NCBI RefSeq assembly: GCF_014203235.1
Contig: NZ_JACHIN010000014.1
Span: forward strand, 202,355-266,354
DNA from: Nonomuraea endophytica
Lineage (GTDB): Bacteria; Actinomycetota; Actinomycetes; Streptosporangiales; Streptosporangiaceae
DNA length: 64,000 nucleotides
Direction of reading: 5' to 3'
The notes under the pieces are model-generated. The model ran no database searches, was not told where the DNA came from, and saw only the letters and a program-made list of their open reading frames with translations. Made by a program: the position numbers and the translations under genes. Each line of letters begins with the position of its first letter. The stretch's first letter is position 1. This document shows, piece by piece, positions 50,500 to 59,051 of the stretch.

Positions 50500-50712
50500 C
50501 TAGATCAGCTGGCGGCGTGCCGCCCAGGCCACCGCCTCGATGGCGGTGGCCACACCGATCCTGTCGCATATCCCGCGCAAACGGCGGCGTACCGTGCGTC
50601 CGCTGATTTCCAGCCGCCGCCCTACCCGATCGACCGTGACTCCCTTGGCCAGCTCGGCGAGCAAGGCTAAATCGGCGTGGCTCAGCTCAACGCCCTCGGT
50701 GAGCACATCCAT
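50500..50712 (-). CDS. small stand-alone LuxR-type HTH protein
   Basis: A 70-residue protein made only of a GerE/LuxR-like helix-turn-helix: LSHADLALLAELAKGVTVDRVGRRLEISGRTVRRRLRGICDRIGV (LALLAELAKGVTVDRVG and SGRTVRRRLRGIC parts) plus a short helix. ATG 50712 has a GGGAGGG site. It lacks any receiver or sensor domain. Divergent from the P450 gene, with dyad elements in the gap, so it may regulate that gene. Confidence 0.78.
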   Translation of the reverse strand: MDVLTEGVELSHADLALLAELAKGVTVDRVGRRLEISGRTVRRRLRGICDRIGVATAIEAVAWAARRQLI

Positions 50713-50805
50713 CGGGAGCCCTCCCCCCAACAGCAGAACTCGCAGACGTATCGGACCGCGCAACGCGCTCGTCCCGCAGACGGTAAACGCATTCAGGAAA
50801 GGTCG

Positions 50806-50853
50806 TCAAGCTCGACAATTGCCCAGCTTGACCAGCTGTATTGACATGATCAA
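50806..50853. promoter_or_regulatory. dyad elements in the divergent LuxR/P450 promoter region
   Basis: TCAAGCT (50806-50812) and AGCTTGA (50825-50831) form a perfect inverted repeat. TTGACATGATCAA (50841-50853) is a TTGA-N5-TCAA palindrome. They are candidate operators for the small HTH protein. Confidence 0.45.
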
Positions 50854-50898
50854 ATCTATGTGAACTACTCGCCATATGTCGTCACACTTCGGGGCACG

Positions 50899-52197
50899 AT
50901 GAGCGATCTCACTGATCCTTACAACGCCCCTCAGTCACCGACACTGACCCCCGCCGACGTGCTGGGATTCGATCCGTTCGATCCCGGGTTCCGGCGTGAC
51001 CCGTACGGAAAATATCGCGAGCTTCGCGAGCGTGGCGATTTATTTCATACCCGGGGCGGTTTGGTGGTAGCGACATCACACGAGCACGTCTCGGCGATGC
51101 TGCGCGACCCCCGATTCGGACATGGAGCCGTCCCGGCGGACCCGGACGACCCTGACAAGCCTCGGGTTTCGTTCCTGCGTCTCGACCCGCCCGACCACAC
51201 GCGGCTGCGGGCTCTGGTCAGCCGGGCGTTCACACCCCGCATGGTCGAACGGCTGCGCCCCAGGGTCGAGGCGATCACCGCGGAGCTGATCGGCGCCATG
51301 GGCGAGGAGGCCGATCTGGTGGCCGAGTTCGCCTATCCGCTGCCGGTCCTGGTGATCACCGAGATGCTCGGCGTGCCGCCCGAGGACTACGAGCGCTTCC
51401 GCGGCTGGAGCGAGACGCTCGCCCGCAGCCTCGACCCGATGCTGCCCTCCGGCCAGGCGGACACCACCGAGCGGGCCAGCCTGGAGTTCCGCGCGTACTT
51501 CCGTGAGCTGCTGGCCGAGCGGCGCGTACGCCCCGGCGAGGACCTGCTCAGTGCCCTGGTCCAGGTCGAGGAGCTCACCGAGGCCGAACTCCTGGCCACC
51601 TGCGTGCTGCTGCTGGTCGCCGGGCACGAGACGACCGTCAACCTGATCGCCAACGGAGTGCTCAACCTGGCCAGGCACGGCATGCTCCACCTGGCGGCCG
51701 ACGATCCCCGGCCGGTGGTCGAGGAGGTGCTGCGCTACGACCCGCCGGTGCAGCTCACCGCCAGGACGGCCCTGCGGGAGGCGGAGCTGGGCGGCACCGC
51801 CCTGCCCGCGGGCACGGCGGTGATGGCGCTGGTCGGCGCGGCCAACCGCGACCCGGCCGCCTTCCCCGATCCGGACCGCTTCGATCCAGGACGCTTCGAT
51901 CCAGGACGCTTCGATCCAGGACGCTTCGATCCAGGACGCGTTGATCCGGGACGCGTTGATCCGGGACGTTCCGATCCGGGGCGTTCCGATCCGGGACGGG
52001 CACCGGAGCGGCATCTGGCCTTCGGGCTCGGGATCCACTTCTGTCTCGGGGCCACGCTGGCGCGCATGGAGGGTGAGATCGCGCTGCGGGCGCTGGCTGA
52101 GGCGGCGCCGGAGCTGAAGCTGGTCGAGGAGGCGCCGCCGTACAAGGAGAACGTGGTTTTGCGGGGGCTGGCCAGGCTTCAGGTGAGGTTGTCGTAG
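50899..52197 (+). CDS. cytochrome P450
   Basis: A 432-residue bacterial P450 monooxygenase (CYP105/107-like size and motifs). ATG 50899 opens MSDLTDPYNAPQSP. I-helix motif VAGHETTVNL, K-helix ExxR in EEVLRYDPPVQ, and haem-binding loop FGLGIHFCLGA with the Cys ligand. The usual meander motif FPDPDRFDPGR is expanded by seven extra copies of the pentapeptide RFDPG (variants RVDPG, RSDPG) directly before APERHLAFG. The 3' end overlaps the convergent HxlR gene by 19 bp. Substrate and redox partners are unknown. Whether the expanded meander allows folding is a real question. Confidence 0.93.
   Translation: MSDLTDPYNAPQSPTLTPADVLGFDPFDPGFRRDPYGKYRELRERGDLFHTRGGLVVATSHEHVSAMLRDPRFGHGAVPADPDDPDKPRVSFLRLDPPDHTRLRALVSRAFTPRMVERLRPRVEAITAELIGAMGEEADLVAEFAYPLPVLVITEMLGVPPEDYERFRGWSETLARSLDPMLPSGQADTTERASLEFRAYFRELLAERRVRPGEDLLSALVQVEELTEAELLATCVLLLVAGHETTVNLIANGVLNLARHGMLHLAADDPRPVVEEVLRYDPPVQLTARTALREAELGGTALPAGTAVMALVGAANRDPAAFPDPDRFDPGRFDPGRFDPGRFDPGRVDPGRVDPGRSDPGRSDPGRAPERHLAFGLGIHFCLGATLARMEGEIALRALAEAAPELKLVEEAPPYKENVVLRGLARLQVRLS
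51877..51996 (+). repeat. 15-bp in-frame tandem repeat, 8 copies, in the P450 meander
   Basis: CGCTTCGATCCAGGA four times, CGCGTTGATCCGGGA twice and CGTTCCGATCCGGGR twice, encoding RFDPG x4, RVDPG x2 and RSDPG x2. The pairwise blocks of identical variants suggest recent stepwise duplication. Confidence 0.95.
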
Positions 52198-52577
52198 CGG
52201 GTTCTGGCGGTCTGGACGTCCTCGATGTGGGCCTCGGCCCATTCCTTGATCGAGGCCATGATCGGCAGGAGTGTGCGGCCGAGGTCGGTGAGCTCGTAGT
52301 CGACGCGCACGGGCACCGACGGGGTGAGCGTGCGGGAGACCAGGCCGTCGCGCTCCAGGCTGCGCAGGGTCTGGGTGAGCATCTTCTGGCTGACTCCGGC
52401 GATGGTCCTGGCCAGGTCGCTGTAGCGCTGGGCGCCGCCGGCGAGCGCGGTGAGGATGAGGCTGACCCATTTGTCACTGAGCGTGCTGAGGAGCTGGCGC
52501 GAGGGGCACTTGGCGATGTACGCGTCGTAGGCCAGGCGGGCTGCCGCGCGCCTGTCCGCGGCCGACTGGGTGGGCAC
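52179..52577 (-). CDS. HxlR family transcriptional regulator
   Basis: A 132-residue winged-helix regulator. It shows CPSRQLLSTLSDKWVSLILTAL, RYSDLARTIAGVSQKMLTQTLRSLERDGL (SQKMLTQTLRSLE part) and RVDYELTDLGRTLLP, all hallmarks of HxlR. A single N-terminal Cys (AKCPSRQ) matches the position used by redox- or aldehyde-sensing members. GTG start at 52577. Divergent from the quinone oxidoreductase gene, its probable target. Confidence 0.9.
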   Translation of the reverse strand: MPTQSAADRRAAARLAYDAYIAKCPSRQLLSTLSDKWVSLILTALAGGAQRYSDLARTIAGVSQKMLTQTLRSLERDGLVSRTLTPSVPVRVDYELTDLGRTLLPIMASIKEWAEAHIEDVQTARTRYDNLT

Positions 52578-52599
52578 GGCATTCCTCCGGGTTGCTTAC

Positions 52600-52613
52600 G
52601 CACCTTCAGGTGC
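52600..52613. promoter_or_regulatory. candidate HxlR operator GCACCTTCAGGTGC
   Basis: A perfect 6-2-6 palindrome in the 76-bp divergent gap. Direct repeats CCTTCTTACC (from 52613) and CCTTCCTACC lie between it and the oxidoreductase start and may be further contacts or promoter parts. Confidence 0.6.
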
Positions 52614-52653
52614 CTTCTTACCAGGAGAGAGTACGCCTTCCTACCGTGGGCGC

Positions 52654-53586
52654 ATGACAACGATGCGAGCGCTGGTCGGGCGCGAAGGTGAAGTGGAGAT
52701 CGTCACGGTTGCGGTGCCGCAGGCGGGACCCGGGCAGGTACGGGTGAAGGTGGCCGCGGCCGCCGTGCAGCCGGTCGACCTGTTCACCGCCTCGGGGACG
52801 CTGCCCGACTACAAGCTGACCGACCCCCTGGAACAGTACGGGCTCGGGTGGGACGTGGCCGGAGTGGTCGACCAGGTGGGACCGGGGGTCAACGGACTGA
52901 CGGCAGGGCAGGCGGTGTTCGGGCTGTCGGTGCGGCTGATGCTGCCGTACAAGGCGCAGGCCGAGTACGTGGTGCTGGACGGCGAGGAGGTCACCGCCGC
53001 GCCCGAGGGGCTGACGCCGGAGCAGGCCGCCACACTGCCGCTGAACACGCTGACCGCCGTCCAGGCCCTCGACCTGGCCGACCTGGCTCCCGGGCGGACG
53101 CTCCTGGTGACCGGGGCCGCCGGGGCGCTGGGCGGCTACCTGGTGGAGATCGCCGCCGTGCGCGGGCTGCGGGTGGTGGGGCTGGCCGGGGCCGGCGACG
53201 AGAAGCTGGTGCGCGGCTTCGGCGCGGAGTGGTTCGTGTCCCGGGACGCCGACCTGGCCGCGTCGGTGCGCGCCCTGGTGCCCGGCGGGGTGGACGGCGT
53301 GGTCGACGCCGCGCTCGTGGGGCTCACCGCGCTGGACTCGGTGCGGACCGGCGGTGCGTACGTGGCGGTCGCCGCGGGGGCGGCGCCGATCCCGTTGCGC
53401 GGGATCCGCGTCTCCACCGTCTACGTACGCGCCGACGCCGCCCAGCTCGCCCAGGTCGCCCGCTGGGCGGAGGCGGGCCGGCTGACGGTACGCCTGGCCG
53501 GAACCCACCCCCTGGACAAGGCGGCCGAGGCCTACGCCCGGCTGTCGGCGGGAGGGCAGCGCGGGCGGTTCGTCCTCACTCCGTGA
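52654..53586 (+). CDS. NADP-dependent quinone oxidoreductase-type MDR enzyme
   Basis: A 310-residue zinc-independent medium-chain reductase. Shows AAVQPVDLFTASG, GWDVAGVVDQVGPGV, PEQAATLPLNTLTAVQAL and the nucleotide-binding TGAAGALGGYLVEIA. GGQRGRFVLTP closes the domain. Such HxlR-linked enzymes typically detoxify quinones or reactive aldehydes. The stop is only 3 bp from the convergent lysS stop. Confidence 0.9.
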   Translation: MTTMRALVGREGEVEIVTVAVPQAGPGQVRVKVAAAAVQPVDLFTASGTLPDYKLTDPLEQYGLGWDVAGVVDQVGPGVNGLTAGQAVFGLSVRLMLPYKAQAEYVVLDGEEVTAAPEGLTPEQAATLPLNTLTAVQALDLADLAPGRTLLVTGAAGALGGYLVEIAAVRGLRVVGLAGAGDEKLVRGFGAEWFVSRDADLAASVRALVPGGVDGVVDAALVGLTALDSVRTGGAYVAVAAGAAPIPLRGIRVSTVYVRADAAQLAQVARWAEAGRLTVRLAGTHPLDKAAEAYARLSAGGQRGRFVLTP

Positions 53587-53589
53587 CGG

Positions 53590-55071
53590 TCAGCCGGTGG
53601 GCTTGACCAGCGGGAACAGGATGGTCTCGCGGATGTTCCTGCCGGTGAACGCCATGATCATCCGGTCGATGCCGACGCCTACGCCGCCGGTGGGCGGCAT
53701 GGCGTACTCCAGAGCCTGGAGGAAGTCCTCGTCGAGCTGCATCGCCTCAAGGTCGCCGCCGGCGGCCAGCAGCGACTGCTCGACCAGGCGGCGGCGCTGC
53801 TCGATCGGGTCGTTGAGCTCGGAGTAAGCGGTGCCCAGCTCGGTGCCGAACCCGATGAGGTCCCACTTCTCGGTGACCAGCGGGTTGTCGCGGTGGTTGC
53901 GGGCCAGCGGCGAGGTCTCCAGCGGGTAGTCCATGACGAAGGTGGGCTGGATGAGCGTGTGCTCGACCAGCTCTTCGAAGATCTCCTGGACGAGCTTGCC
54001 CTGGCCCCACTTCGGGTCCCAGTGGATGTCCCGCTTGTCGGCATATTTCCGGACCTGCTCAAGGGAGGTCTCGGTCGTGATCTCCTCGCCCAGCGCGTCG
54101 GAGACCGAGCCGTAGAGCGTGATGCGCGGCCACTGCTTGATGCCCAGGTCCACCTCGACGCCGTCGTGCTCCACCACGGACGTGCCCAGCGCTGCCACGA
54201 CGCACTTCTGGTACATGCGCTGGGTCAGGTCGGCCATGTCGTTGTAGTCGAGGTAGGTGCCGTAGGCCTCGAGCATGGTGAACTCGGGGTTGTGCGTGGA
54301 GTCCGCGCCCTCGTTGCGGAAGTTGCGGTTGATCTCGAAGACCTTCTCGATGCCGCCGACCACGAGCCGCTTGAGGTAGAGCTCGATCGCGATGCGAAGG
54401 TAGAGCTCCATGTTGTAGGCGTTGATGTGGGTCTTGAACGGCCGCGCCGTCGCCCCGCCGTGGATGGGCTGCAGCATCGGGGTCTCGACCTCGAGGTAAC
54501 CCTCCTCGTGCCAGAAGTCGCGCGCGGCCCGGACGGTGGCGCTGCGCAGGTGGGCCATCCTGCGGGCCTCGTCGTTGACGATGAGGTCGACGTAGCGCTG
54601 GCGTACGCGGGCCTCGGGGTCGGTGAGGCCGAGGTGCTTCTCGGGCAGCGGGCGCAGGCACTTGGCGGTGATCTGCCAGGAGTCGGCGAGGATCGACAGC
54701 TCGCCGCGGCGCGAGGTGATGACCTCGCCCTCGACGCCCACGTGGTCACCGAGGTCGACGTCGCTCTTCCAGGCGGCCAGCGACTCCTCGCCGACCTTGT
54801 CGAGCGAGACCATGACCTGCAGGTCGCCGGAGCCGTCGCGCAGGGTGGCGAAGCAGAGCTTGCCGCCGACGCGGTTGAGCATGACGCGGCCGGCGATCGC
54901 GACCCTGTCTCCCGTGGCGGTGTCCGGCTCCAGGCCCTGGTATTTCTCCCTGACCTCGGCGTTCGTCGCCGTGCGGGGGAAGTTGACCGGGAAGGGCTCG
55001 ACGCCCTCGCTGCGGAGGCGGTCGAGCTTCTCCCTCCGGATGCGCATCTGCTCGGGAAGTTCGTCGCTCAC
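53590..55071 (-). CDS. lysS: lysyl-tRNA synthetase, class II
   Basis: A 493-residue enzyme that charges tRNA-Lys. GTG 55071 (MSDELPEQMRIRREKLDRL) is chosen: TACCCT lies 8 nt upstream, fitting a leaderless transcript. OB-fold anticodon domain (VAIAGRVMLNR, LQVMVSLDKVG), motif 2 FRNEGADSTHNPEFTMLE and motif 3 GVGVGIDRMIM. Full length, single domain pair without the MprF/LysX membrane extension. No T-box or other leader is seen. Confidence 0.96.
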   Translation of the reverse strand: MSDELPEQMRIRREKLDRLRSEGVEPFPVNFPRTATNAEVREKYQGLEPDTATGDRVAIAGRVMLNRVGGKLCFATLRDGSGDLQVMVSLDKVGEESLAAWKSDVDLGDHVGVEGEVITSRRGELSILADSWQITAKCLRPLPEKHLGLTDPEARVRQRYVDLIVNDEARRMAHLRSATVRAARDFWHEEGYLEVETPMLQPIHGGATARPFKTHINAYNMELYLRIAIELYLKRLVVGGIEKVFEINRNFRNEGADSTHNPEFTMLEAYGTYLDYNDMADLTQRMYQKCVVAALGTSVVEHDGVEVDLGIKQWPRITLYGSVSDALGEEITTETSLEQVRKYADKRDIHWDPKWGQGKLVQEIFEELVEHTLIQPTFVMDYPLETSPLARNHRDNPLVTEKWDLIGFGTELGTAYSELNDPIEQRRRLVEQSLLAAGGDLEAMQLDEDFLQALEYAMPPTGGVGVGIDRMIMAFTGRNIRETILFPLVKPTG

Positions 55072-55190
55072 AAGAACAAAGGGTAGGGGATATGGCGAAC
55101 TGCAAGGGCTCGTCGGCTCTCTGCAGGGGCACTGCAAGCACTCTCCGTTACCAATGGAGCACAGCACCTCCGGGTTCCAGGAGAGAAACC

Positions 55191-55667
55191 ATGATAAAGA
55201 AGATCGCGATCGGCGCCCTCGCCGTTGCCGCCACCTCCGCCCTCGCCCTCAGCCTGCCGACCGCCGCCTCCGCCAGCACCTCGAGCGACGACTACAGCTC
55301 GTACTGGGGACCCGTCTACGCCAAGCACTTCCAGGCCAAGTCGCACGGCTGGGTCGGCGTGGAGTGGGACGAGCACCAGGAGTCCAACACCGTCTCCGTG
55401 ACGGGCCGGCTCTATGACCTCGACTCCCGCACCTACAACCAGGGTGGCAAGTGCGCGTACGTGAAGTTCCAGGCCAGCGACTTCGACTACGACTGGTCGA
55501 CGGTCTACACGAAGAAGTACTGCGGCTACCCCGGCTACAAGAAGTACGCCTTCTCCGAGGACGACGTCTTCAGCCTGCGCGTCAAGGTCTGCCAGATCGG
55601 CCCGCACAGCAGCCACCCGACCAAGTGTGGCTCGTGGAAGTACCTGTACACGGCCGAGTCCGAGTAA
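55191..55667 (+). CDS. secreted protein of unknown function
   Basis: A 158-residue exported protein. ATG 55191 follows CAGGAGAG; signal peptide MIKKIAIGALAVAATSALAL ends near AASAS. The mature part is rich in Tyr, Lys, Asp and Ser with four cysteines (KCAYVKF, KYCGYPGY, VCQIGP, KCGSWKY), consistent with two disulfides and a small beta fold. I do not recognise the family. Single gene with its own terminator. Confidence 0.8.
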   Translation: MIKKIAIGALAVAATSALALSLPTAASASTSSDDYSSYWGPVYAKHFQAKSHGWVGVEWDEHQESNTVSVTGRLYDLDSRTYNQGGKCAYVKFQASDFDYDWSTVYTKKYCGYPGYKKYAFSEDDVFSLRVKVCQIGPHSSHPTKCGSWKYLYTAESE

Positions 55668-55685
55668 CGACGGAGCCAGAAAGCC

Positions 55686-55723
55686 GCGAGCGGCCCCCCA
55701 TTCCCGAGCGGGGGGCCGCTCGC
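55686..55723. terminator. bidirectional terminator hairpin
   Basis: A 14-bp perfect stem (GCGAGCGGCCCCCC with GGGGGGCCGCTCGC) around a 10-nt loop, between the secreted-protein gene and the convergent coaX stop at 55724. Confidence 0.9.
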
Positions 55724-56506
55724 TCACGTCGTGTTGCGGTTGTAGACGAGCCGCAGGCCGATCAGGGTCAGCCAGGGCTCGTGCACGTCGATCGAACGCG
55801 ACTCCCCCACCACCAGCGCGGCGTGCCCGCCGGTGGCCACCACGGTCACCTCGTCCGGGTCGTCGGCCAGCTCAGCCACCATCCGCTCGACGATGCCGTC
55901 GACCTGGCCGGCGAAGCCGTAGATGATGCCGGCCTGGAGCGCCTCGACGGTGTTCTTGCCGATGACCGAGCGCGGCCTGATCAGCTCGACCTTGTGGAGC
56001 TGGGCGCCGGCGGCGGCGAGCGCGTCGACGGAGATCTCGATGCCGGGCGCGGTGACCGCCCCCACGTACTCGCCCTTGGCCGAGACCGCGTCGAAGGACG
56101 TGGCGGTGCCGAAGTCGACGATGACGCACGGCCCACCGTATTGGTCGATGGCGGCCAGGGCGTTGACCACCCGGTCGCTGCCGACCTCCTTGGGGTTGTC
56201 CATGCGGACCGGCACGCCGGTGCGGATGCCCGGCTCCACGATCACCGCGGTCACGTCGCCGTAGTAGCGGCGGCACATCTCCCGCATCTCGTTCAGCACG
56301 GACGGCACGGTCGAGCAGATCGCGATGCCGCTGACGTCGGCTCCCTTGAGCAGCGGTGACTGGCCGAGCAGCCCCTGGAGCACGACGGCGATCTCGTCGG
56401 CGGTGCGGCGGGCGTCGGTGGCCAGCCGCCAGTGCTCGATCACCTCTTCGCCTTCGAAGAGGCCGAGCACGGTGTGCGTGTTGCCGACGTCGATCGTGAG
56501 CAGCAT
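55724..56506 (-). CDS. coaX: type III pantothenate kinase CoaX
   Basis: A 260-residue enzyme that phosphorylates pantothenate, the first step of CoA synthesis. ATG 56506 (MLLTIDVGNTHTVLG). Phosphate-binding DVGNTHT, then PKEVGSDRVVNALAA and VDFGTATSFDAVS, and GFAGQVDGIVERM near the end. Starts 3 bp after the nadC stop, so it belongs to the nad-pan-coa block with panC and the DUF2520 gene upstream. Confidence 0.95.
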   Translation of the reverse strand: MLLTIDVGNTHTVLGLFEGEEVIEHWRLATDARRTADEIAVVLQGLLGQSPLLKGADVSGIAICSTVPSVLNEMREMCRRYYGDVTAVIVEPGIRTGVPVRMDNPKEVGSDRVVNALAAIDQYGGPCVIVDFGTATSFDAVSAKGEYVGAVTAPGIEISVDALAAAGAQLHKVELIRPRSVIGKNTVEALQAGIIYGFAGQVDGIVERMVAELADDPDEVTVVATGGHAALVVGESRSIDVHEPWLTLIGLRLVYNRNTT

Positions 56507-56509
56507 CAA

Positions 56510-58969
56510 TTACCCCCGTAGATCCAGTGCGATGTCCAGGGCCGGCGCGGAATGCGTAAGCGCTCCCACCGCAAGATAGTCAACGCCAGTTTCAGCCACA
56601 TCACGGGCCATTTCCAAGGTCAGTCCCCCACTGGCCTCCAACTTCGCCTGATTTTTCGTGATTTGTACGGCGAGCGCCATCTCCTCGACGGTGAAGTTGT
56701 CCAGCAGGACCACCTCGGCCCCCTCGGCCAGCACCTCCCGCAACTGCTCCAGCGTGTCGACCTCGACCTCGACCGGCAGATCCGGGTACCGCTCCCTCAC
56801 CGCCCTGAACGCCGCCCCGACTCCCCCGGCCGCGACCACGTGATTGTCCTTGATCAGCGCCGCGTCCGACAACGACATGCGGTGGTTGACCCCGCCGCCG
56901 GCCCGCACCGCGTACTTCTCCAGCGCCCGCAGCCCCGGCAGCGTCTTACGGCTGTCGCGCACCCGCGCCCCGGTGCCCTCCAGCGCCGCGACCCACGCGC
57001 CGGTCCGCGTCGCGATGCCCGACAGGTGCGTGAGCAGGTTGAGCGCGGTCCGCTCGGCCGTGAGCAGCGCGCGCGTCGGCCCCTCGACCGTCATCAGCAC
57101 CTCTCCCGCCGCGACCCGCTGCCCGTCCTCCACCAGCCTCGTCGTACGGCTCGCGCCCAGCCGCGCGAAGACCGCCTCGGCCACGGACAGCCCCGCGACC
57201 ACGCCGGCCTCGCGGGCCACCACGTCCCCGGCCGACCGGTGCTCGGCCGGGATCGTGGCCAGGCTGGTCACGTCACCGGCCTCCTGGAGGTCCTCGGCCA
57301 GCGCCCGGTCGATCACGTCCTGGATCTCGGGCGCGCCGGCGTCCAGCGCGAGCCCGTGGGGCGTGTAAGTCATCTGCAAGCCTTCCTCGGTCAGTCGCAC
57401 GTCCAGATGTCCCAGCCAGCGCTCGTCGTCGCGCTCGCCGAAGTCCTCCCGCCAGTGCGAGCCCCTGGTCTCCTCGCGGGCCACGGCGGTGGCGGTCAGC
57501 ACGGTCGCCACCGTGAGCAGGTTCGTCGTCTCCCACGCCTCGGTGCACGGCAGCACCCGCACCGGCGTCCAGCGGGCGTCGCCGAGCGCCTTCGCGGTCA
57601 GGACCAGCGACTCGCGGCTGCGCAGCACGCCCGCTCCCCTGCTCATGTGGGCCTGGATCCGCGGGCGGACGCGCGGGTCGAACAGTCCTTCCGGCGCGTG
57701 GGTGTCCGTGGGCGCCGGCCGTACCGTGGGATGGATGTCCTGGGCGATGCGCTCGGCGAAGACGAGCCCCTCCAGCAGCGAGTTGGAGGCCAGCCGGTTG
57801 GCGCCGTGCACGCCGGTGCAGGCGACCTCGCCGCAGGCGTACAGGCCGGGGATGGAGGTGCGGCCGTGCAGGTCGGTGCGGACGCCGCCGCTGGCGTAGT
57901 GCGCGGCGGGCACGACCGGGATCAGCTCCTCGGCCGGGTCGATGCCGTGCTCCAGGCAGAGCGCGCGGATCGTGGGGAAGCGGGTGCGCCACTTGTCGTC
58001 GCCGAAGTGGCGGCCGTCGAGGTAGACCTGCCCGGCCCTGCGCATGATCGCCTTGGCGACCACGTCTCGGGGGGCGAGGTCGGCGAGTTCGTGCACGTCC
58101 TCCATGAAGCGCGTGCCGCGCTCGTCCACGAGGAACGCGCCCTCGCCCCTGACCGCCTCGGAGATCAGCGGCTGCTGGCCGGTGGCGTCCTCGCCGAGCC
58201 ACAGCACGGTCGGGTGGAACTGGACGAACTCCAGGTCGCGCACCACCGCTCCGGCCCGCAGCGCCAGCGCCACGCCGTCTCCGGTGGAGACCGGCGGGTT
58301 GGTGGTCGACTGGTAGACCTGACCCATGCCGCCGGTGGCCAGCACGACGGCGCCCGCTCGTACCGCGCCGACGCCGTCGCTCGCGCCCTCGCCCATGACG
58401 TGCAGCGTCACCCCGGCGGCGCGGCCGTCCGCGTCCTTGAGCAGGTCGAGCACGAGCGCGTGCTCGATGACCTCGATCCCGCGCTCGCCCAGCGCCGCGA
58501 CGAGCGCGCGCTGCACCTCGGCGCCGGTGGCGTCGCCGCCCGCGTGCACGATCCGGTCGCGCCGGTGCCCGCCCTCGCGGCCGAGCTGCAGCTCGCCGCC
58601 GTCGGTCAGGTCGAACCTGGCGCCGCGCGCGATCAGCCGCCGCAGCGCCTGCGGCCCCTCGGTCACGAGAGCGCGTACGGCCCGCCGGTCGCACAGTCCG
58701 ACCCCGGCGATCAGCGTGTCGTTCAGGTGTTCCTCGGGGGTGTCGCCGGGATCGAGCACCGCCGCGATCCCGCCCTGCGCGAACCTGGTCGAACCCTCCC
58801 CCAGCACGTCCTTGGTGACGACGAGCACCTTGGCCTCGGGCCGTAGCTCGGCATGGCGCAGCGCCACGGTCAGCCCGGCCACTCCCGAGCCCACCACGAC
58901 CACGTCGGCCTCGCGGGTCCAGCCGGGCTCCGGCGCGCTGAGCCGCAGGGGGATCGCCGGTCCACTCAT
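56510..58969 (-). CDS. nadB-nadC: L-aspartate oxidase NadB fused in frame to quinolinate phosphoribosyltransferase NadC
   Basis: One open frame of 819 codons covers both NAD-synthesis enzymes. ATG 58969 has GGAGA upstream. Residues 1-532 are a complete NadB: FAD site VVVGSGVAGLTVAL, STRFAQGGIAAV, PAAHYASGGVRTD and GEVACTGVHGANRLASN. Residues 533-819 are a complete NadC: GDVTSLATIP, DSRKTLPGLRALEKYAV, GGGVNHRMSLSDAALIKDNH and VLLDNFTVEEM. No stop codon separates them, but Met 533 (57373) has its own GAGGAAGG ribosome site, so a separate NadC can also be made. Quinolinate synthase NadA is not in the window. Confidence 0.9.
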   Translation of the reverse strand: MSGPAIPLRLSAPEPGWTREADVVVVGSGVAGLTVALRHAELRPEAKVLVVTKDVLGEGSTRFAQGGIAAVLDPGDTPEEHLNDTLIAGVGLCDRRAVRALVTEGPQALRRLIARGARFDLTDGGELQLGREGGHRRDRIVHAGGDATGAEVQRALVAALGERGIEVIEHALVLDLLKDADGRAAGVTLHVMGEGASDGVGAVRAGAVVLATGGMGQVYQSTTNPPVSTGDGVALALRAGAVVRDLEFVQFHPTVLWLGEDATGQQPLISEAVRGEGAFLVDERGTRFMEDVHELADLAPRDVVAKAIMRRAGQVYLDGRHFGDDKWRTRFPTIRALCLEHGIDPAEELIPVVPAAHYASGGVRTDLHGRTSIPGLYACGEVACTGVHGANRLASNSLLEGLVFAERIAQDIHPTVRPAPTDTHAPEGLFDPRVRPRIQAHMSRGAGVLRSRESLVLTAKALGDARWTPVRVLPCTEAWETTNLLTVATVLTATAVAREETRGSHWREDFGERDDERWLGHLDVRLTEEGLQMTYTPHGLALDAGAPEIQDVIDRALAEDLQEAGDVTSLATIPAEHRSAGDVVAREAGVVAGLSVAEAVFARLGASRTTRLVEDGQRVAAGEVLMTVEGPTRALLTAERTALNLLTHLSGIATRTGAWVAALEGTGARVRDSRKTLPGLRALEKYAVRAGGGVNHRMSLSDAALIKDNHVVAAGGVGAAFRAVRERYPDLPVEVEVDTLEQLREVLAEGAEVVLLDNFTVEEMALAVQITKNQAKLEASGGLTLEMARDVAETGVDYLAVGALTHSAPALDIALDLRG
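57371..57388 (-). promoter_or_regulatory. internal ribosome site and ATG for a separate NadC
   Basis: GAGGAAGG (57381-57388, minus strand), 7 nt, then ATG 57373 (MTYTPHGLALDAG). This would yield a 287-residue NadC of normal length from within the fused frame. Confidence 0.65.
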
Positions 58970-59051
58970 GGGGGTCTCCTCATCCGAGGGAATTTCGTCA
59001 TTATGACGATAACCCCTGCCGATGAGTGACCTGTCGCCGGGGTGGGCGGTT

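Noticed and set aside
54950..55190. T-box or other riboswitch upstream of lysS
   Set aside because: The lysS start is best explained as leaderless, and no T-box signature or long leader is present.
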